Below are positions 1 through 13,700 of a stretch of DNA of 64,000 nt, piece by piece. The stretch lies in contig CM075203.1 of the NCBI GenBank assembly GCA_037577475.1, forward strand, positions 18,912,835-18,976,834, read 5' to 3'. This stretch comes from Chaunax sp. Z400 (lineage: Eukaryota; Chordata; Actinopteri; Lophiiformes; Chaunacidae). Position numbers and translations under genes: made by a program. Numbering within the stretch: position 1 is the stretch's first letter; each line of letters begins with the position of its first letter. Under the pieces are notes generated by a model. The model had not been told where the DNA came from. It was given only the letters and a program-made list of their open reading frames with translations, and did no database searches.

Positions 1-1252
1 GTGTTGCGATGGAGGGACTGACTAAAGTCATATATTGTTGTGGCTCAAATGCATACACCAGGTTATCATCATTTCTTCTCCTCATAGCTGATAAAATTAC
101 AACCTTTATTGATACTTTCAATTTATTTTTGACCTGCTGTGGTCAATTGTCCTCCTTTTGGAGGAGGTGTGGTTTGGACTCTGGCTGCTTTACTTCCTTC
201 GTCACTAACCAGCTGTGATAACGTGCATAGTTTGACTGGCCGTGGTTTATAGGGCACGTGGTTTGTAGTATCAGTGAGGCTGTACGTGGGCCCTTCTCTA
301 TTGGACACTCGGCGCGTAAAGGCATTTATGAGCTGAGGTGCATGTGAACATTTCAGTTATCCTGGAGACATAAGTTGGTTTGGCATGAAAGGACGAAGGT
401 GAACCTCCAACTATGTTCTGCACAGTTTGCTGCAAGTTTGAGAGCAAGGCAGATGAGATTAAACATGACAAACTTTAGTCTCTGTTGTTATTCGATAAGT
501 GATATCAATTAGAACAATTTGTACAGGGGCAAGTAAAAATAGGATTTCTGCCCCAAATGCTCAGTGAGGAAACTCACTGAACCCTGGATGAGCTGACATG
601 CAGATTCTTTCCAAAGCACCTCATGACATTTTTAATACATCTGTTCACAAACTCACACCAATGGAACACTGACCGGCAATCGAACCATCAACCTTCCAAT
701 CCACCATAAGTTTATCCATGTGCAGACTGTGAACTTGAGTCTCGAATCAGACCATAGAACTAGACCAGTTGGGAAACATGTGCTGTGCTGCTAGAGCAAA
801 TTCCAGTTCCGTCATCCATAAATTCTGCAGTTCTTAACCTTCTGCCTATTTTAATATGACTGTAGAACATGCAATGTTACATTCACTTTTCATGAGGTCA
901 CCAGACTTCCTGTAGTAACATTACAAACACCCACACTCTCACAGTGACTTTTAGACTCTGGTCAAACTTTCCAACTCTAGTGCAGCTAGTATGTAGAGCC
1001 AATAATCTGGCAAAGTTTGCACAAGGCTTTGAAATTAGACAACAACTGCCTTGGAGAGCCGCCGGCACACAGTGTGCTTTGTCATGTTATTGTCAAGCAC
1101 AAAAAGCTGATTGTTCTTTGACAATTCAGCAGATTCTCCAACAATATCAGTTGTAACTTTATCAGCTGGTGTCATGACCACAAACAAAAAGACAGAACTG
1201 CTACAATACTATAAGGTACGGACAGTAACAGCATTATTTCTCATTTGCTCAC
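1..1252. other. wdr45b intron sequence at the left edge, no exon seen
   Basis: This stretch lies downstream of the last visible wdr45b exon on the minus strand. I looked on the minus strand for the next WIPI3 exon, which should continue the beta-propeller after the ANIYC motif, and did not find it. The missing 3' exons should lie to the left of the window. The short open frames here have no recognisable domain. Confidence 0.5.
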
Positions 1253-4200
1253 CAGTAAATGTTAGCTGTCTGAGAACCTCGTCTTAGCTCCTGTATGAGC
1301 TGACCTGCAGACGTGTCGAAAATTCTAATAAGAGTCCCCTGTGGAAACACAACATGGATTAGTCTTTAATCAGCAACAACAGAAACAAATGACCCAACGC
1401 CTGAAGAAGAAATGTTTTTACAAGCATTATGGTTGTTTTTGTCCCTTCTCTCCAACCCTTGCATGGCTTACTTTCTCTGATGCTGTTGCTATTCTTGTGC
1501 CCTGCAGATTTAGAGCGATGCAGCACAGCCCCCCCTCATGGGCGGGGATATCAAGTGGGGGCTTCTCTGTGTTAGCCAGGTCCACTATCTGAACATGGCC
1601 TGAGTGAGTCCCAGGGAAGGCCAACAGAGAGTTGTTGCTGTTGGGACACAGCACACAAAGACCTGAGGAGACCAAGAGAAACGCTTGGTTAGAAAACAAC
1701 GCTGTGTGACACTCATACTTTAGTGCAACAGCATCCTTTGGGGAAATTTGGGATTTGAAATGAAAATAATGTTGCGTGGGTTTGAAAGATGCTTCAATGT
1801 GCAGTTAGTTTTCTGCACCCACCAAATAGAGGAGGTGAGTTTAGTTAGTGAGTGAGTGTGTGGAGCAGCAGGACAGGCTGGTTTAAACTGACCTTTGGGG
1901 TTGTAGCAGGTCTCAAACACATGCAGCTGATGGGGGTTGTGGGTAAATGTGAAGACTTTGATCATCGAGTCCAGGACAACAACTATCCTGAGAACAAATC
2001 AGAGCCAACACACAGGCTAAAGTTTGAACTAAATGTCCAGAATCTACTCACATAGCATTCAGAAATGTTAAACTAATCTGGCCCTCTGCTGACAGTGAAT
2101 AGATAATAATCCAAGAGGTAATAGATGCCACTGTGTGATTAAGCTGAGAAATATTTCTGAAAGAGAGATGTGCATGTAAATAAAAGAGGAACCTCCCACC
2201 CACTGCCTACTGCCTATTGCATTACACAACACTTATTTTGCTACCATCACATTACAAAACACCTTTACAAAGTTAGCTTCAAGTCCATTTCAGCTTGTAG
2301 TGTTTTTTTGGGGGTTTTTTTTTTTACCTGTCCCGCCGAAGTTTCACTGCTTTGACTTCTGTTGAGAACTCAATCTCAATAACTGTCTTCTTCTTCAGGT
2401 CATCCCAGATCATCACTGGAGCATCAAAACATAAATAAATAACATGAACAAAATGGGTGTGGTGCTTAACAAATCTCTCTGGTTTGTTAATAGTACAAAG
2501 AGGACAATCTAATACCCGTTAATTGATCGTACCGGTTCAAGCATCAAAGCGGTACTTTAAGGAGCTGTTCACATGACGATCGTTTCACCCAAAAACAGAA
2601 ACCTTTGGCCGTCTGTTTATACAGAAACTTGTGTTTTTGGGGACTGAAAACGCAGACTTCTAAAAACGATGAGGACACAGGCCCGCTTCGTGCACACCTG
2701 ACGTGTGCTGCTGCCTTCTTGGCCAGGGCACACTCGTGAAAGAGAACCTTGATCTCAACGGGTTATTTTTTTCCTGTTTAAATAAAGGTTAAATAAATAA
2801 AACACAAATGCTTATTATGGTTCCTGCCAGCCTTTGTCATGTACACAGACAGCAAACAGCCTACTATGGCCAGAACAACAACAAAATTACAACATCGGAC
2901 TGTCTGCTTTAGTTTGTGCAGCATTTGTTTATTGAATTTATTAACGCTCCACCTATGTAGATCTGCTGAGCCACCACAGTGATATTATTCTGTGTTGTTT
3001 ATTTTGAAAAGTTACACCACCATCTACTGCCTTGGCATACAGACTACAGCGTTTTCAGTCCGTGTTTGTGGATCCGTGTGTTCGGGGTTCGTTTCAGAAA
3101 TGATGCAGTGTAAAAGCAGAGGGTTTTAAAAACGCGGGGAAATTTTTCTCCGTTTTCAGCTAAAACGTTGCCGTGTAAATGGAGCCTAAAAGTCTACCCT
3201 CTTAACAAAACCAACGCTCCCCTCCTGCTTCTACCACAGTTGGTTCAGTCCTTTACCGTCTCTCTGCTTTCCATTTGACATATGTGACTCTGACACAAAC
3301 ACGACCGAGTGAGGAGAGAACAGGTGAGGAGGCATTTGGAGAAAACATGTTTCTTATTAAACATTACAAATGGGCTCGTGTGTTGCAGTTTTATTCTATT
3401 CTAATTCATTTCTAACGATGTTAAAATGTAAGCCAATCTACGAAGTGGAGGAAAAACAGGTTTTAAAAGATAAAGGCTTCTCTTGTAGATGAGTCATGAA
3501 AAATGAGATCCGTGCGAGTCTTCCTTTTTAACAAGCAGCCAGAGTTGTAACGTGTTGAAGCATGACGTGTTTGATCTAATTTGTCTTAGGTGCCGATCAC
3601 ACAAGGAAGCGTTGCGAGCAAAGACATTGTTTTCCTATGATAGAGCATGCCTGGCATCCTCTCCACCTTTTCCAATCATTACATTCAATAGAACTCGAGG
3701 CGCCGTTCCACAAGAATACTGTGCTACTTTACAGTGGTCCTGCTTTTTGAAGTTGCTGTGCCTGTAAAGAGGAGTCTTTTTGATCGCTGCTGGACAGTGT
3801 AATTCCAAATGAATTCCTAATGGTTCAGGATATGCAGCATAAAATGGATGACATTAATCAACTCACCAATGAAACATGACTACTTCACTTTGCTAAAATG
3901 AATTCTTTCTCACTCTGAGCTTCCCAGCTCCTGACGCTAGCAGTAGTGATAGTGTTTGCTGCAAGTTTGATGCTGCTCACTGAAACTCCTCTAAAAACAA
4001 AAAAAAGATTCAAAAGCCTCTTGCAGCACAATCTGCCATCACAACAATACCTGTTACTTTTTCTGTGTCTAACATTACTCACAGTTCTGCAAGCACATAA
4101 AATAAGATTTTAGAAATAACATTATAACAGATAGGAGGCAAAAGGAAATATTAGGAAGTTTTGTAAATTGAACTTAAAGCTTTTGAATACATTTGATTGC

Positions 4201-7200
4201 CTTTTTTTGAAGACACAAAAATGAACACATTCTATCACATTTCAACAATACACACACCTTGAAAATTTAACTAAAAATATAATAGAAAAGAGCAGACACC
4301 TGAGACGTCCAGCACTAAAAAAAAAAAAAAAGCACTCTAATCAACTTTGCCAAGTTGAGAGGACAAAACATACCTTTGTTGGTTGGGTACTTGGGTTTCT
4401 TTCCTCCTCCCACTAGTGCTAAATAGTTACACCTGAACAGCATCTCTACATGGCCAACGCCTCCTTCCAGGAACTCTGAAAGTGAAAGTCACACGTAGTA
4501 AACATCAACAACAAGTAGAACTGTTCACTGTTCAGTGAAAGAAAACACAGGCCTTTTCCTCACAACTGACTGGAAATAGTGCTTAAAAACATCATTTGCA
4601 CACTGCTTCTAATCACCACTGCTTACTCATCTCTCAAGGCTCGGCTCCCCACAACAAACCACAATGAGAAGAAATCCACAGAATGAGACTGACCCCCCTC
4701 CATGTGCTGCAAACACAATATCAGCAGGACACAGAGCTGCTATGTGCTGTAAAGACTGTCATCAAAGAACTGTACGTGGATCAGCACAGAATAAGTAAGA
4801 CAAACGACCACTCCTGGCCTTTAAGCAGTTCAGTGCTTTGAGTCAAAGCAATAACTCTTGACCGGATCATGTGCCGAGGTTTCAGCTCTGTTTGGGGGGA
4901 GACTTCCTCTTAATCCCATATTTAAAGAGTTTTTATTCTGCAACACTTTGTTCCCTGTGGTAGAATCGGCTGGGGGTTTTTCTGCAGTCATAAGCCAAAC
5001 AGCTTTGGACTAAAATTAGCTGTCAAACACTGAGCATTCCTAATCACCACAGTTTGGGGAGGAAATTTTTAACAGCTTCTTTAATAAATTGTCTGCAACG
5101 ATCAAGAGTCAGTTCATCATCAAAATCATATAAAACACAATGAAAAAAACAGAGATGTGTGCTGCAGTCAGCATAACTTCACCAAACATTAAACCATGCT
5201 TTGAATTTCATCAACTCATACACAAATAACATTTAGCTAATCAAAGTCATGATATTAGTGAATAGTGTGTTCCATTTTAAAAATGCTATTCTATTTTCTA
5301 TCAATAGCCTATAGAAGGCTACAAGTGTACCGACAGAAACCATGTAACTCCCAGGTAATCTGTATTATAGCTCTGTCTTCCAACAGGCTTTTATGAGGGG
5401 AGGTGTGACTGACCGATTCATCCGTCAGAGGTTTACCCAATAACAATCATAATGACAATTCTGTCTTTATCTACTCCTGTTGTTGTTGTTTTTTACGTCC
5501 CCATCTTCTTCAGTAGCTTAGGAGAGTGCTACAATGCTGGTTTGCTGTTAAACTCCATAAATTATTTATGGACTACGGCTACGTTGACACTGCAGACAAT
5601 ATTTTCAAATATAGTCGAGATCAAATAGTCATTAAATCACAAAAAAACCTGAATAGTATACACGACAATCGTTTTGTCATAAAAGATGTTTTTCCCTTGA
5701 TTTTCCCTGTGCCTAGTAGCAACGCAGTACTACTGCCAGAAGGTAGCAAAGCACCAGCAGAAGAAGGTCTAGTTTTGTCGAATTAAGTTTGATGTTAGAC
5801 ATGCAGAACAAACTGCGGCCGTCATCTCACAGATGATAGCTACAGACATGTTTCAGTTTTGTTGAACACAAGGGTTTCCCAACTATGACGGAGAACCTTT
5901 GCAGGTAAACTATTACAGTCGAGAATCTATATGATGATAATGCACGTGAGCCGCTGTTGACAAATGTGCATCCGTCTGTGTGTACGCATCGGGGGGTGGA
6001 GTGGGGGTAGCTGAATAGTCCTGAGCGACTACTGAATAGTATTTTTGTTTGAAATGCTCATCCCTACAGTACCAGTCAAAGCTTTGGACACAGTTTCCCA
6101 CAGCAATGTAGGTGTTTAGTGTGTTGTTTTACATATGCATGGAGCAGTACTTTGTTAACAATTAAATAACATGTCAAGAACAATCATTTCCCTTCGCAGT
6201 TACATGGTGGCTGATCTCCTCCTCTGCTCAGAGGATAAGGAGCTCCCGGACTTCATGCTGTCTCCCGAATTTGAACACAATTGATTTTCCTCTTTTATGA
6301 GTTAGCTGCTAACTGCTACTAGCTGCCCTTTAAATCTTCCAGTTGTGGACCACACATCACTTCCACAAAACATCACACCCCATCTTGCTCCTACATCTTC
6401 GCACATTCACACAAATGTCCGGTCAGATGTCCTTTTTTAAATGAAATCTTTATACAACAAAGCATGCAGTCCAATTTGATGTCTGATTTGCTGTTACTAC
6501 TGTACCTCAGCTGTGGTCACAGAGGTTGAACAACACAAACCCCTGTGTTTACATCTTCATTGTATTTACACATAACAGTGAGGTAGAATAAAAATGCACC
6601 AGTCTCGCCTTGAACAGACTGTGTTAAAGTCAAATATGTAGGACTACAGTAATGAAAACTAGGAAACATGATGCTACAAATTTAATAGATAAATGAAAAA
6701 ATGCTTCAATCAAATCTATTTTGCCTTCTTGCCCTCAGTCTAAAAATCTAAGGACTGTCACCAAACTGCTGTTACCACAGCAAACAATGCAAGAAATGAA
6801 TGCATCACTTTTTTTGTTTATTTTGATGATGAACTGGCATACCAATGACATTTTCTGATGTTCATCAGCATGCTTGTTGCAAATGTGGGGTCATGGATCT
6901 GTTCACACTGATGTAGGATAGGGGTCACATTTAAAGATGAATGTGAAGTAAAAAGTGTGGACATAGCGTAAGAAACTTCACCCAATATTCCATTGGCATA
7001 AGGGAGATAAGATAAAGGCTGAATTTTTCATATTGGGGGGACATGTACCTTTAAGAAGTCGCAATTAGGCAAGTCATTATTAAAATGTGTGACCAATGTG
7101 AAATGTTGTCCTCCAATTATAAATGTCTGCAGAGTTACCCTGTTTCTCTTTCTCCTTGAGAGGATCTGTGTTGTAGACACGAAATCCATTTTCCATTCCA

Positions 7201-8347
7201 CAGGCGAAGCATCCTAGAGAAACACATGATGAAACAGCCATCAGAAATGTATCACTCACGACAGTACAGAGAACATTCATCAACAATTTTTCTATTATCA
7301 GGGGCTTTTCACAATTATCTTTAAAGTGGAATCACCCCTACACCGTCACCCTTTACAGTCTGGGCGACACACAACATGAAGACACTGGGGAGCTCATTTC
7401 AGCCCATTAAAGCTGGCACTGAGCATAGAACAAATGAATGACCTCCGGTGGAATTCATACTACACTGGCACACCCTATGCTGACATGATGATGACGAGCG
7501 CAGTTACTTGTTTAGGTCACATGAGGTTAAAAATGAAAACCAGTATCAATGTCATACTGTAACGTTATGTTGATGTTATTTAGGGGGCAAGTAAGAAAAA
7601 TGCTTAAACTTTACGGCCTGCATAAATATGTGGGTGAGGAGCAAATTTATTTTTTTTACAGTCCTGAATAACACAATGTACAGATTAACAAAAAAAATAA
7701 TTACCTCTGAAAAGTTCAACCTTTCAGGAATTGGACTCATCTGGGGGGTAGCTATTCTAACATTAGACCAAAAATGCTACTGCCAACTTAGCTTAGCAAA
7801 ATGCTAGTATGGTGGTCGATAGAAATTCAACTAACCTTAGCTTTTAAGTTAAGTTCACCAGCCTAAGTTACTGCCTAAATTAACTAACGTTCTTATTTTA
7901 CTTCTTCAACTTGAAGTACGTATTTGTGTTAAATTCAACAACCGTAACAATATTGGCCTAACATTAGTAAGCTGACTTGTGTGTTTAGCCGACACCAAAA
8001 AAGCTAAATTAATGATAACCTTAGCCGACTAGCTACGTCAGCTAGCCGATAAAGCTAACATTAGCTTAATGTTTGGCCCTTTTTAGTTTACGTTTGTCGA
8101 CGCAGCAGTAGGGTGGCTAGGAAATATCAAACTAAGAAAACGAAAAGCTGTAGTTTTTAGATAACATTAATACTATGGTTAATTATGCTCTGTGAAGACA
8201 TCGGTCTCGTACTGTTAGCTTAGCATCCACGACGGTGCTATTATCCATTTGGGAAAAATAAAGACAGTGCCGCTACTTACCATGATCCTGGTTAAATCCA
8301 GCATAAAGGAGCCCATTCCCATGAGGATTAGACGGTAGTAAATTCAT
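1253..8347 (-). CDS. wdr45b: WD repeat domain phosphoinositide-interacting protein 3 (WDR45B/WIPI3), 3' end outside window
   Basis: WIPI3 is a seven-bladed PROPPIN beta-propeller that binds PI3P/PI(3,5)P2 on phagophore membranes and works in autophagosome formation. Coding exons, in gene order: 8281-8347 (starts MNLLPSNPHGNGLLYAGF), 7139-7213 (GCFACGMENGFRVYNTDP), 4374-4475, 2328-2415 (VMIWDDLKKKTVIEIEFS), 1893-1987 (MIKVFTFTHNPHQLHVF), 1472-1662 (NSNNSLLAFPGTHSGHVQ), 1253-1338. All junctions are GT-AG and the phases join cleanly. Together they give about 235 of the family's usual ~344 residues. The PROPPIN lipid-binding motif LRRG is present in the last visible exon (QELRRGSQTANIY). The ATG at 8347 matches the family start exactly. 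The remaining C-terminal blades must lie to the left of position 1. Family identity is sure; exon ends were read by eye. Confidence 0.95.
2558..3190. mobile_element. MITE-like element in wdr45b intron 3
   Basis: The two ends are imperfect inverted copies of each other. The left end reads like AGGAGCTGTTCACATGACGA; the right end, reverse-complemented, reads like AGGCTCCATTTACACGGCAA. Both are followed inward by purine-rich AAAAACGGA-type sequence. There is no open frame. The design, about 630 bases with diverged inverted ends and no coding capacity, suggests a non-autonomous DNA transposon. The exact ends and superfamily are uncertain. Confidence 0.4.
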
Positions 8348-8846
8348 TGTTTTAACAGAACAACCAAATGCCAAATAACGTTAACAAGTAAATCCCACAG
8401 CGGCTGCCTGAACAGCTAACCATCTACCATTCCTTCGGAGTCTGCTGGGCAGAAAGAAGGAAAACAACCAAGGCTGGTTCCTGCTTCACCAGACAAGATC
8501 AGAGGGAGGTTTCATTGAACTTTGTTAGCCATTGCATTTGAGCAAATATTTAATTCTAAGCTGGTGTCACTTAACATAATGAGTCGTTTAACTAAAAGTA
8601 AACATATGAAAGCGTGTGAGACTAATATTGATAAAGGAAGGGCTAAAATCACCAAACTACCCCTGTATCAACCATTGTCCATTACTTAATCAGATGTCTG
8701 ATCCGAAGGTGGTTGTTGACGTGGCGTATCAGCACAAGTAACGCCAATATGTTTACGAAACGCAGCGAGTTTACCTGTAAGAGACAGAACATATTGTTTG
8801 ACAATCTATTGTATATGATGTAATATCAACTATTACGACACATCAA
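8348..8846. promoter_or_regulatory. 5' flank of wdr45b, between its start codon and tRNA-Arg
   Basis: About 500 bases separate the wdr45b ATG from the divergently oriented tRNA gene. The piece just upstream of the ATG should hold the 5' untranslated region and promoter. I see no clear TATA box. This is expected for a housekeeping gene, but it means the promoter is placed by position only. Confidence 0.35.
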
Positions 8847-8919
8847 GCCCCAGTGGCCTAATGGATAAGGCACTGGCCTCCTAAGCCAGGGATTGTGGGT
8901 TCGAGTCCCATCTGGGGTG
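8847..8919 (+). tRNA. tRNA-Arg (anticodon CCT)
   Basis: This is a complete 73-base cloverleaf that reads AGG codons. The acceptor stem pairs GCCCCAG with CTGGGGT, with a G-T wobble at the end. The D arm carries the A box (TGGCCTAATGG) and the T arm the B box (GGTTCGAGTCC). The anticodon loop CTCCTAA between ACTGGC and GCCAGG places CCT at positions 34-36. There is no intron. It is nearly identical to the vertebrate tRNA-Arg-CCT. A run of six T lies just downstream. Confidence 0.97.
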
Positions 8920-8924
8920 AAGTA

Positions 8925-8930
8925 TTTTTT
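8925..8930 (+). terminator. RNA polymerase III terminator of tRNA-Arg
   Basis: A run of six T on the coding strand starts 6 bases after the end of the tRNA, the usual distance for a pol III stop signal. Confidence 0.85.
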
Positions 8931-10394
8931 AACTTCAGCAATATAAATATCTTTTCAACAATTGAATACAATCACATCACTCTCAGAGGGGTCCACCACA
9001 ATAGTCTGTTTAGGGGATAGATAAAGGAGATGAAGAGAAAAAACTTGATCCAAAGTTCCTTGGTTCAAATCCTGTTACCATTAATGTGAATTATTCATTT
9101 TATACTGGTTTACCTCCTTATTGGAAAACACACTTGTTTGCACATCACTAGTTATTTGTATTATATATAACTATATTATGCACTGTATACATTAATTATT
9201 GTGTAGTGAATGTTTAAAGATATATATTAAGCAGACACTAGAAATCTATTCAACCCCTGCATCAGCACCATAATGTCCTGCTTTTCAACTCTTGTTGTAC
9301 CACTGCACAAGACTAGTGTGGCTCACATCCACCATTTACATGATGGTCTGATGCATCACTTCCATATTGGCCAGAATTCACTGCCTGATTTTCCTGTAGT
9401 CCTCCAGAATGAGATCCCATCTTGTAAGGTAGGATGTAATGTAAACAAGCAGTCGTGTAAGGCCATTGATTGGACCATCACATTGGATTCAAAGACAATA
9501 ATTGGCCTCCACACATTGGTTTCACATTGGATTGGAAGACAACTATTGGTCGGGCAGCCCTGTAATCGGAGAAAACTACAGAAAAAGAACCACTGCAATA
9601 ACTTTGTTAGAAAAAATAAAAAGGTGTAAGGTTCAAACGTTTCTGATTTATTCATTTAGCGCTGCACTGCAACTTTACAGAACCATTAGTAAATCTTCAT
9701 TAAATTAAAGTAAATCTAATACAAATCAATTAGATTGTTCTCAAGAAATGTTTGGATGAAATTCATTTGTAATGGCTGAGTATCAAAAATTATGCTGTGA
9801 CAATGTTTAGCTGATGAAATTGACTTAATCAGAATAATTGATTTTTGCACTGTTTTTTTTTTTTTAAACAAACATGTCTCATCCAGAAAACCACTGGTGT
9901 GCCTAACTAATGGTTTTTGACTTCGTTATAGGAAAACCACAAGCATTACTAATAATGGCTCCATTCTACCTTAGAATGAAACTGAAGCAGCTATCATTCA
10001 TTTTATTTACACATATACTTTTCCTAGTGTGGCATGTCAACACAGTTGGAGTAGGAAAAAGGCCAGTAGCTGGACAAAGAAAGTGTTTAACATCCTTGGC
10101 TGTGTGCTGGTCAGGCAGTTGCAGTTTTTCTAGTGTTCACAGTTAATACCCAAACCAATTTAAGCGCTATCTAGTGGTTGAGGACTGCAAATTATTTACT
10201 TTGGTAAAGTCAATTATTTTACACACAGGTTCAAAATTAAATGGCTACTTTTAGACCAAAATCCTGTTACACTTATACTACTGAGATCTTTGCTCTCTCC
10301 GTGTATTAAACAAGCCCAAATGAAACAACATGAATTGAATGCATGAATGACCTCACTTATGAGTAAATCAAAATACACTTACAATCAAATTCAA
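8931..10394. other. intergenic, no gene seen
   Basis: AT-rich spacer between the tRNA gene and the 3' end of the first zinc-finger gene. Open frames here are short, without domains or splice-consistent partners. A B-box-like GGTTCAAATCC at 9062-9072 may be a tRNA or SINE relic. Confidence 0.6.
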
Positions 10395-10400
10395 TTTATT
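10395..10400 (-). promoter_or_regulatory. candidate polyadenylation signal of the first zinc-finger gene
   Basis: The minus strand reads AATAAA about 340 bases after the stop codon of the zinc-finger gene at 10739. It is the first canonical signal seen downstream, so it is a plausible 3' end. Transcript data would decide. Confidence 0.45.
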
Positions 10401-10738
10401 CAAGAAAAAAGAAATACATTCCCAAAGGAACCAAGGTTTTTCATCACTTATACATACAAATCTTATGTAGAATTACAGCGAACATTTCTGTAAAAAATTA
10501 CATTTTATAATGAACTATACAATTCATCAGTTTTGAACAATTCAAGCTGCGAAAGCCACAGAAATAACAATGTGGCTGATATTACAAGGAAAACGTCCTT
10601 CGACATCCACATGACTGAAATGTCCTTGAGCCAGGTCAAATCAGATTCCTCAAGATCAGGTCTACAACTGAAGCTGACCTCTGACCTCCTTCAATAGGGC
10701 AACAGAACATACCCACTGCAATTAGCATCACGTTAACT

Positions 10739-13700
10739 TTACGCATGAACAAGTCTCCTGTGTCTTTTTAGACCATGCAAGCTTGAAAAGCCCTTGCTGC
10801 ATATTGAACAAACATACGGTTTCTCTCCTGTATGGGTTCGCATGTGTAAGGTAAGAAAGCAGGACTGGACGAAACCTTTTTGACATATGCTGCACTTAAA
10901 TGGTCTTTCTCCAGTATGGTATCTCCTGTGTATCTTTAATTCTGCAGCCGATCTGAAAGACTTCTCACAATCCTCGCACTTGAAAGGCCTTTCACCTGTG
11001 TGAATCAAAGTATGCCTCACCAAAGCGTCCTTGCCAAAGAATCCTTTTCCACAGTGCTCACAGGGGAAACGGAGCCCTTTGTGATGGAAATTGTCATGTT
11101 TCAGAAGGCATCTTCTTGAAGTGAAGGTCTTCCCACACTGGGCGCAGGTGAAGGTAGGCAATGGTTTCTCTGGAAAAGGTTCGCCGGAATGATGCACACG
11201 TGCCACGTGCCTTGTCAGTGTGACACCGTGGCGGAATTTCTTGCCACATTCCCAGCAGAGGAATGGATATGCTTTAGTGTGTTTTTTATGGTGCTCCACA
11301 AGGTCAGAGTACGATCTGAATCTTTTACTGCATGTCGTGCACTGAAATGGTTGGTAACCAGTGTGTTTCCACTCATGCCTGATGAAACGCTTCAAACTGG
11401 CAAAAGTTGTCTGACAGTGGGTGCAGATAAAAGGCTCAGTGGGATTATGGACGTCGATGTAGTGCTTATGAAGTGCCTTGAACACAGGAAAATTTGCCTC
11501 ACACTGGTTGCACTGAAACGGAGTGTGGGACTCTTTATGCATAGCCAATGCCTCAGGATCTCGTACCAGTTTCATGCAGACCTCACAGTAGAGCGGGTTG
11601 TGAGTTTGTTTGTGGGACACCAATGTGGATTTATATTTGAATGCTTTGTCACATTCATCACACCTGAAACAATGCTTACCATCCTCCGTCTTCTCAGGAT
11701 CCACCTGAAGCTCATTGTAGCAAATGTTTCTCAAGTGAAACCTAAAAGTTTGTTTGCACTTAAACTCAACGCTGCAGTGAGGACAGTAGAACGGACCTTC
11801 TATCACACTTTTGTTTCCTTCAGGGCTCATCTGTCCCGATTCTTTGGAAGACCTCCTCTCAGAAGAGGGCAAGTAATCAGGGTCCTGGCCTGTGTTGTCT
11901 GATGTCTGCTCTTCATTGGATGCTTCACAAGGAACCCCACTGGATGATTGTTCACCATCATCTGCTGCCATCTCTTGTGTTGCCTTCCTGCCAGCCTTTG
12001 TTTTTGCCATACTTGGACATCTGTGTTGTTGCAAGTAACGCAAACTCTTGTAAAACCTTTTACAGGTTGGACAAGAATAGGATAGCTCCTCTGAGTGTCG
12101 ATTCATGTGACGCTCTAAGAACCTGGTTTGACTCACCACCTTGCCGCACACTTTGCATGTTCTATCATCTAAGTCATTGCTTTTGGTTGAACTCTGGGAT
12201 CTGGCTAATTTTCTAGGGCCACTGTTAGTAGTATTATTGCCCTTTGCCTTTCCTGATTTCCTCCACTGTGACAGGTAACGTTTCATCTTGAGTCCGCGGT
12301 TCTTTCGCACAGGTCTATCCCATTTAACATCATAATCCGGATCTTCTTGTTTGCCCCCCTTCACTTTGCTTTGCACTTCAAAGTCTTCATCAACAGGACA
12401 TTTCTTTTTCCTCCCACGTCGGTTTGGCTTCTTTTCCACATCACCAAGCACTGTTACTTGGCCATCCTCCCCGATCATCAGCGTTCCAGACTGGCCGTCA
12501 TGGTGGTCACCTGCCATTTCACACTCACTGGCCTCAATGCCTTCAACAGGATCTCCAACAGTGTCCATTTCTGTTTTCACCTCACTGCTGAGGCCAAACC
12601 ACTGGGTTTGCACACACTCGTCAGTGTTCCCGCTTCCCTCGCCGTACACTTCTTTGTTCTCAGATTCCACCTCCATCTCTGTGCAGACTGTATACACCAG
12701 GCCGCTCTCTGCATCGGTTTCTGTTTGTTCATTGACAATCACAACTCTTTCCACAGGAGGGAGACACAGAGCTGATAAAATGCCACTGTCAACAATGCAA
12801 GATTCTGAAAAGAGAGGTCACAGGAATGGTTAAACTTACAAATAAAAATATTCAGACTAAACAGGCACAATTTACTGTGTTACTTTTGTTACATGCAAAA
12901 GTTACGAATGAGGACATGATCATTTTTGTTGAAAAAGAATGTGTATGACATATTTGATGTGCAACAGTGTTTTGTTTCTGTCCCAAACAAAGCATTGAAT
13001 ATCTGTGGCATTCTGTGACCAGGTCATTGATATTGTGAGAAGCTCACCTATGTTCTCTAACTGGCTGAGGTCTTTCTGGGTGCCCAGCAAGGTTTTGAGC
13101 TCATGAGATTGAGCAAATGTTTCCATGCATTCATTCAAAACAGATGAGGTGTCACTGAGCAGAGATGCAATCTGACAGAGACAAAATGAAGATTAATATA
13201 AGGCAACAGTGATGAGTCTTTCTAATGTTACTGATATTCCTTACACAGATAAACATATATGAAGCAAATGAAGAAAAACATCTGAAAGCCTGTATTATAA
13301 GTAATAAATACAGATATGGTCTTTGATCACCAGTGCTTGTGACAAGATAGAAAAATCAAAAAGAATCTAATTCAAAATATAAATGCATTAAACTACTCCC
13401 CTTTGATGCTTAATGTTTTTAGGGTTGATGCAGTTTAAAGCACTCAAGTAAAAAATCACTGTGTGTGGTGACCTATTTTTGAATTGATACCAAAGTCTAC
13501 CTGTTGGAGGGTTCGGGCGGGAAGAAGCTTCTCCAGTCGGGACAGAAACAACCACATCAGTGTCTGGATTGCTTTGTCATATGTGGGGCCAAAGTCTCCC
13601 GGGAAAACATCCTGGAATACAAATAAATTCATAAATGTCAAATATCCAAGCTGTCCATAACATCACCAAAACATGAATTCTTAAGTACAGGACAAACTGG

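Noticed and set aside
9273..9629. 118-codon open frame on the plus strand near the tRNA
   Set aside because: No recognisable domain, no splice partners, and a similar-sized frame on the other strand.
11189..12216. Long plus-strand open frames opposite the fingers of paralog A
   Set aside because: They are antisense shadows of the zinc-finger exon; the finger repeat keeps the other strand open. No domain on this strand.
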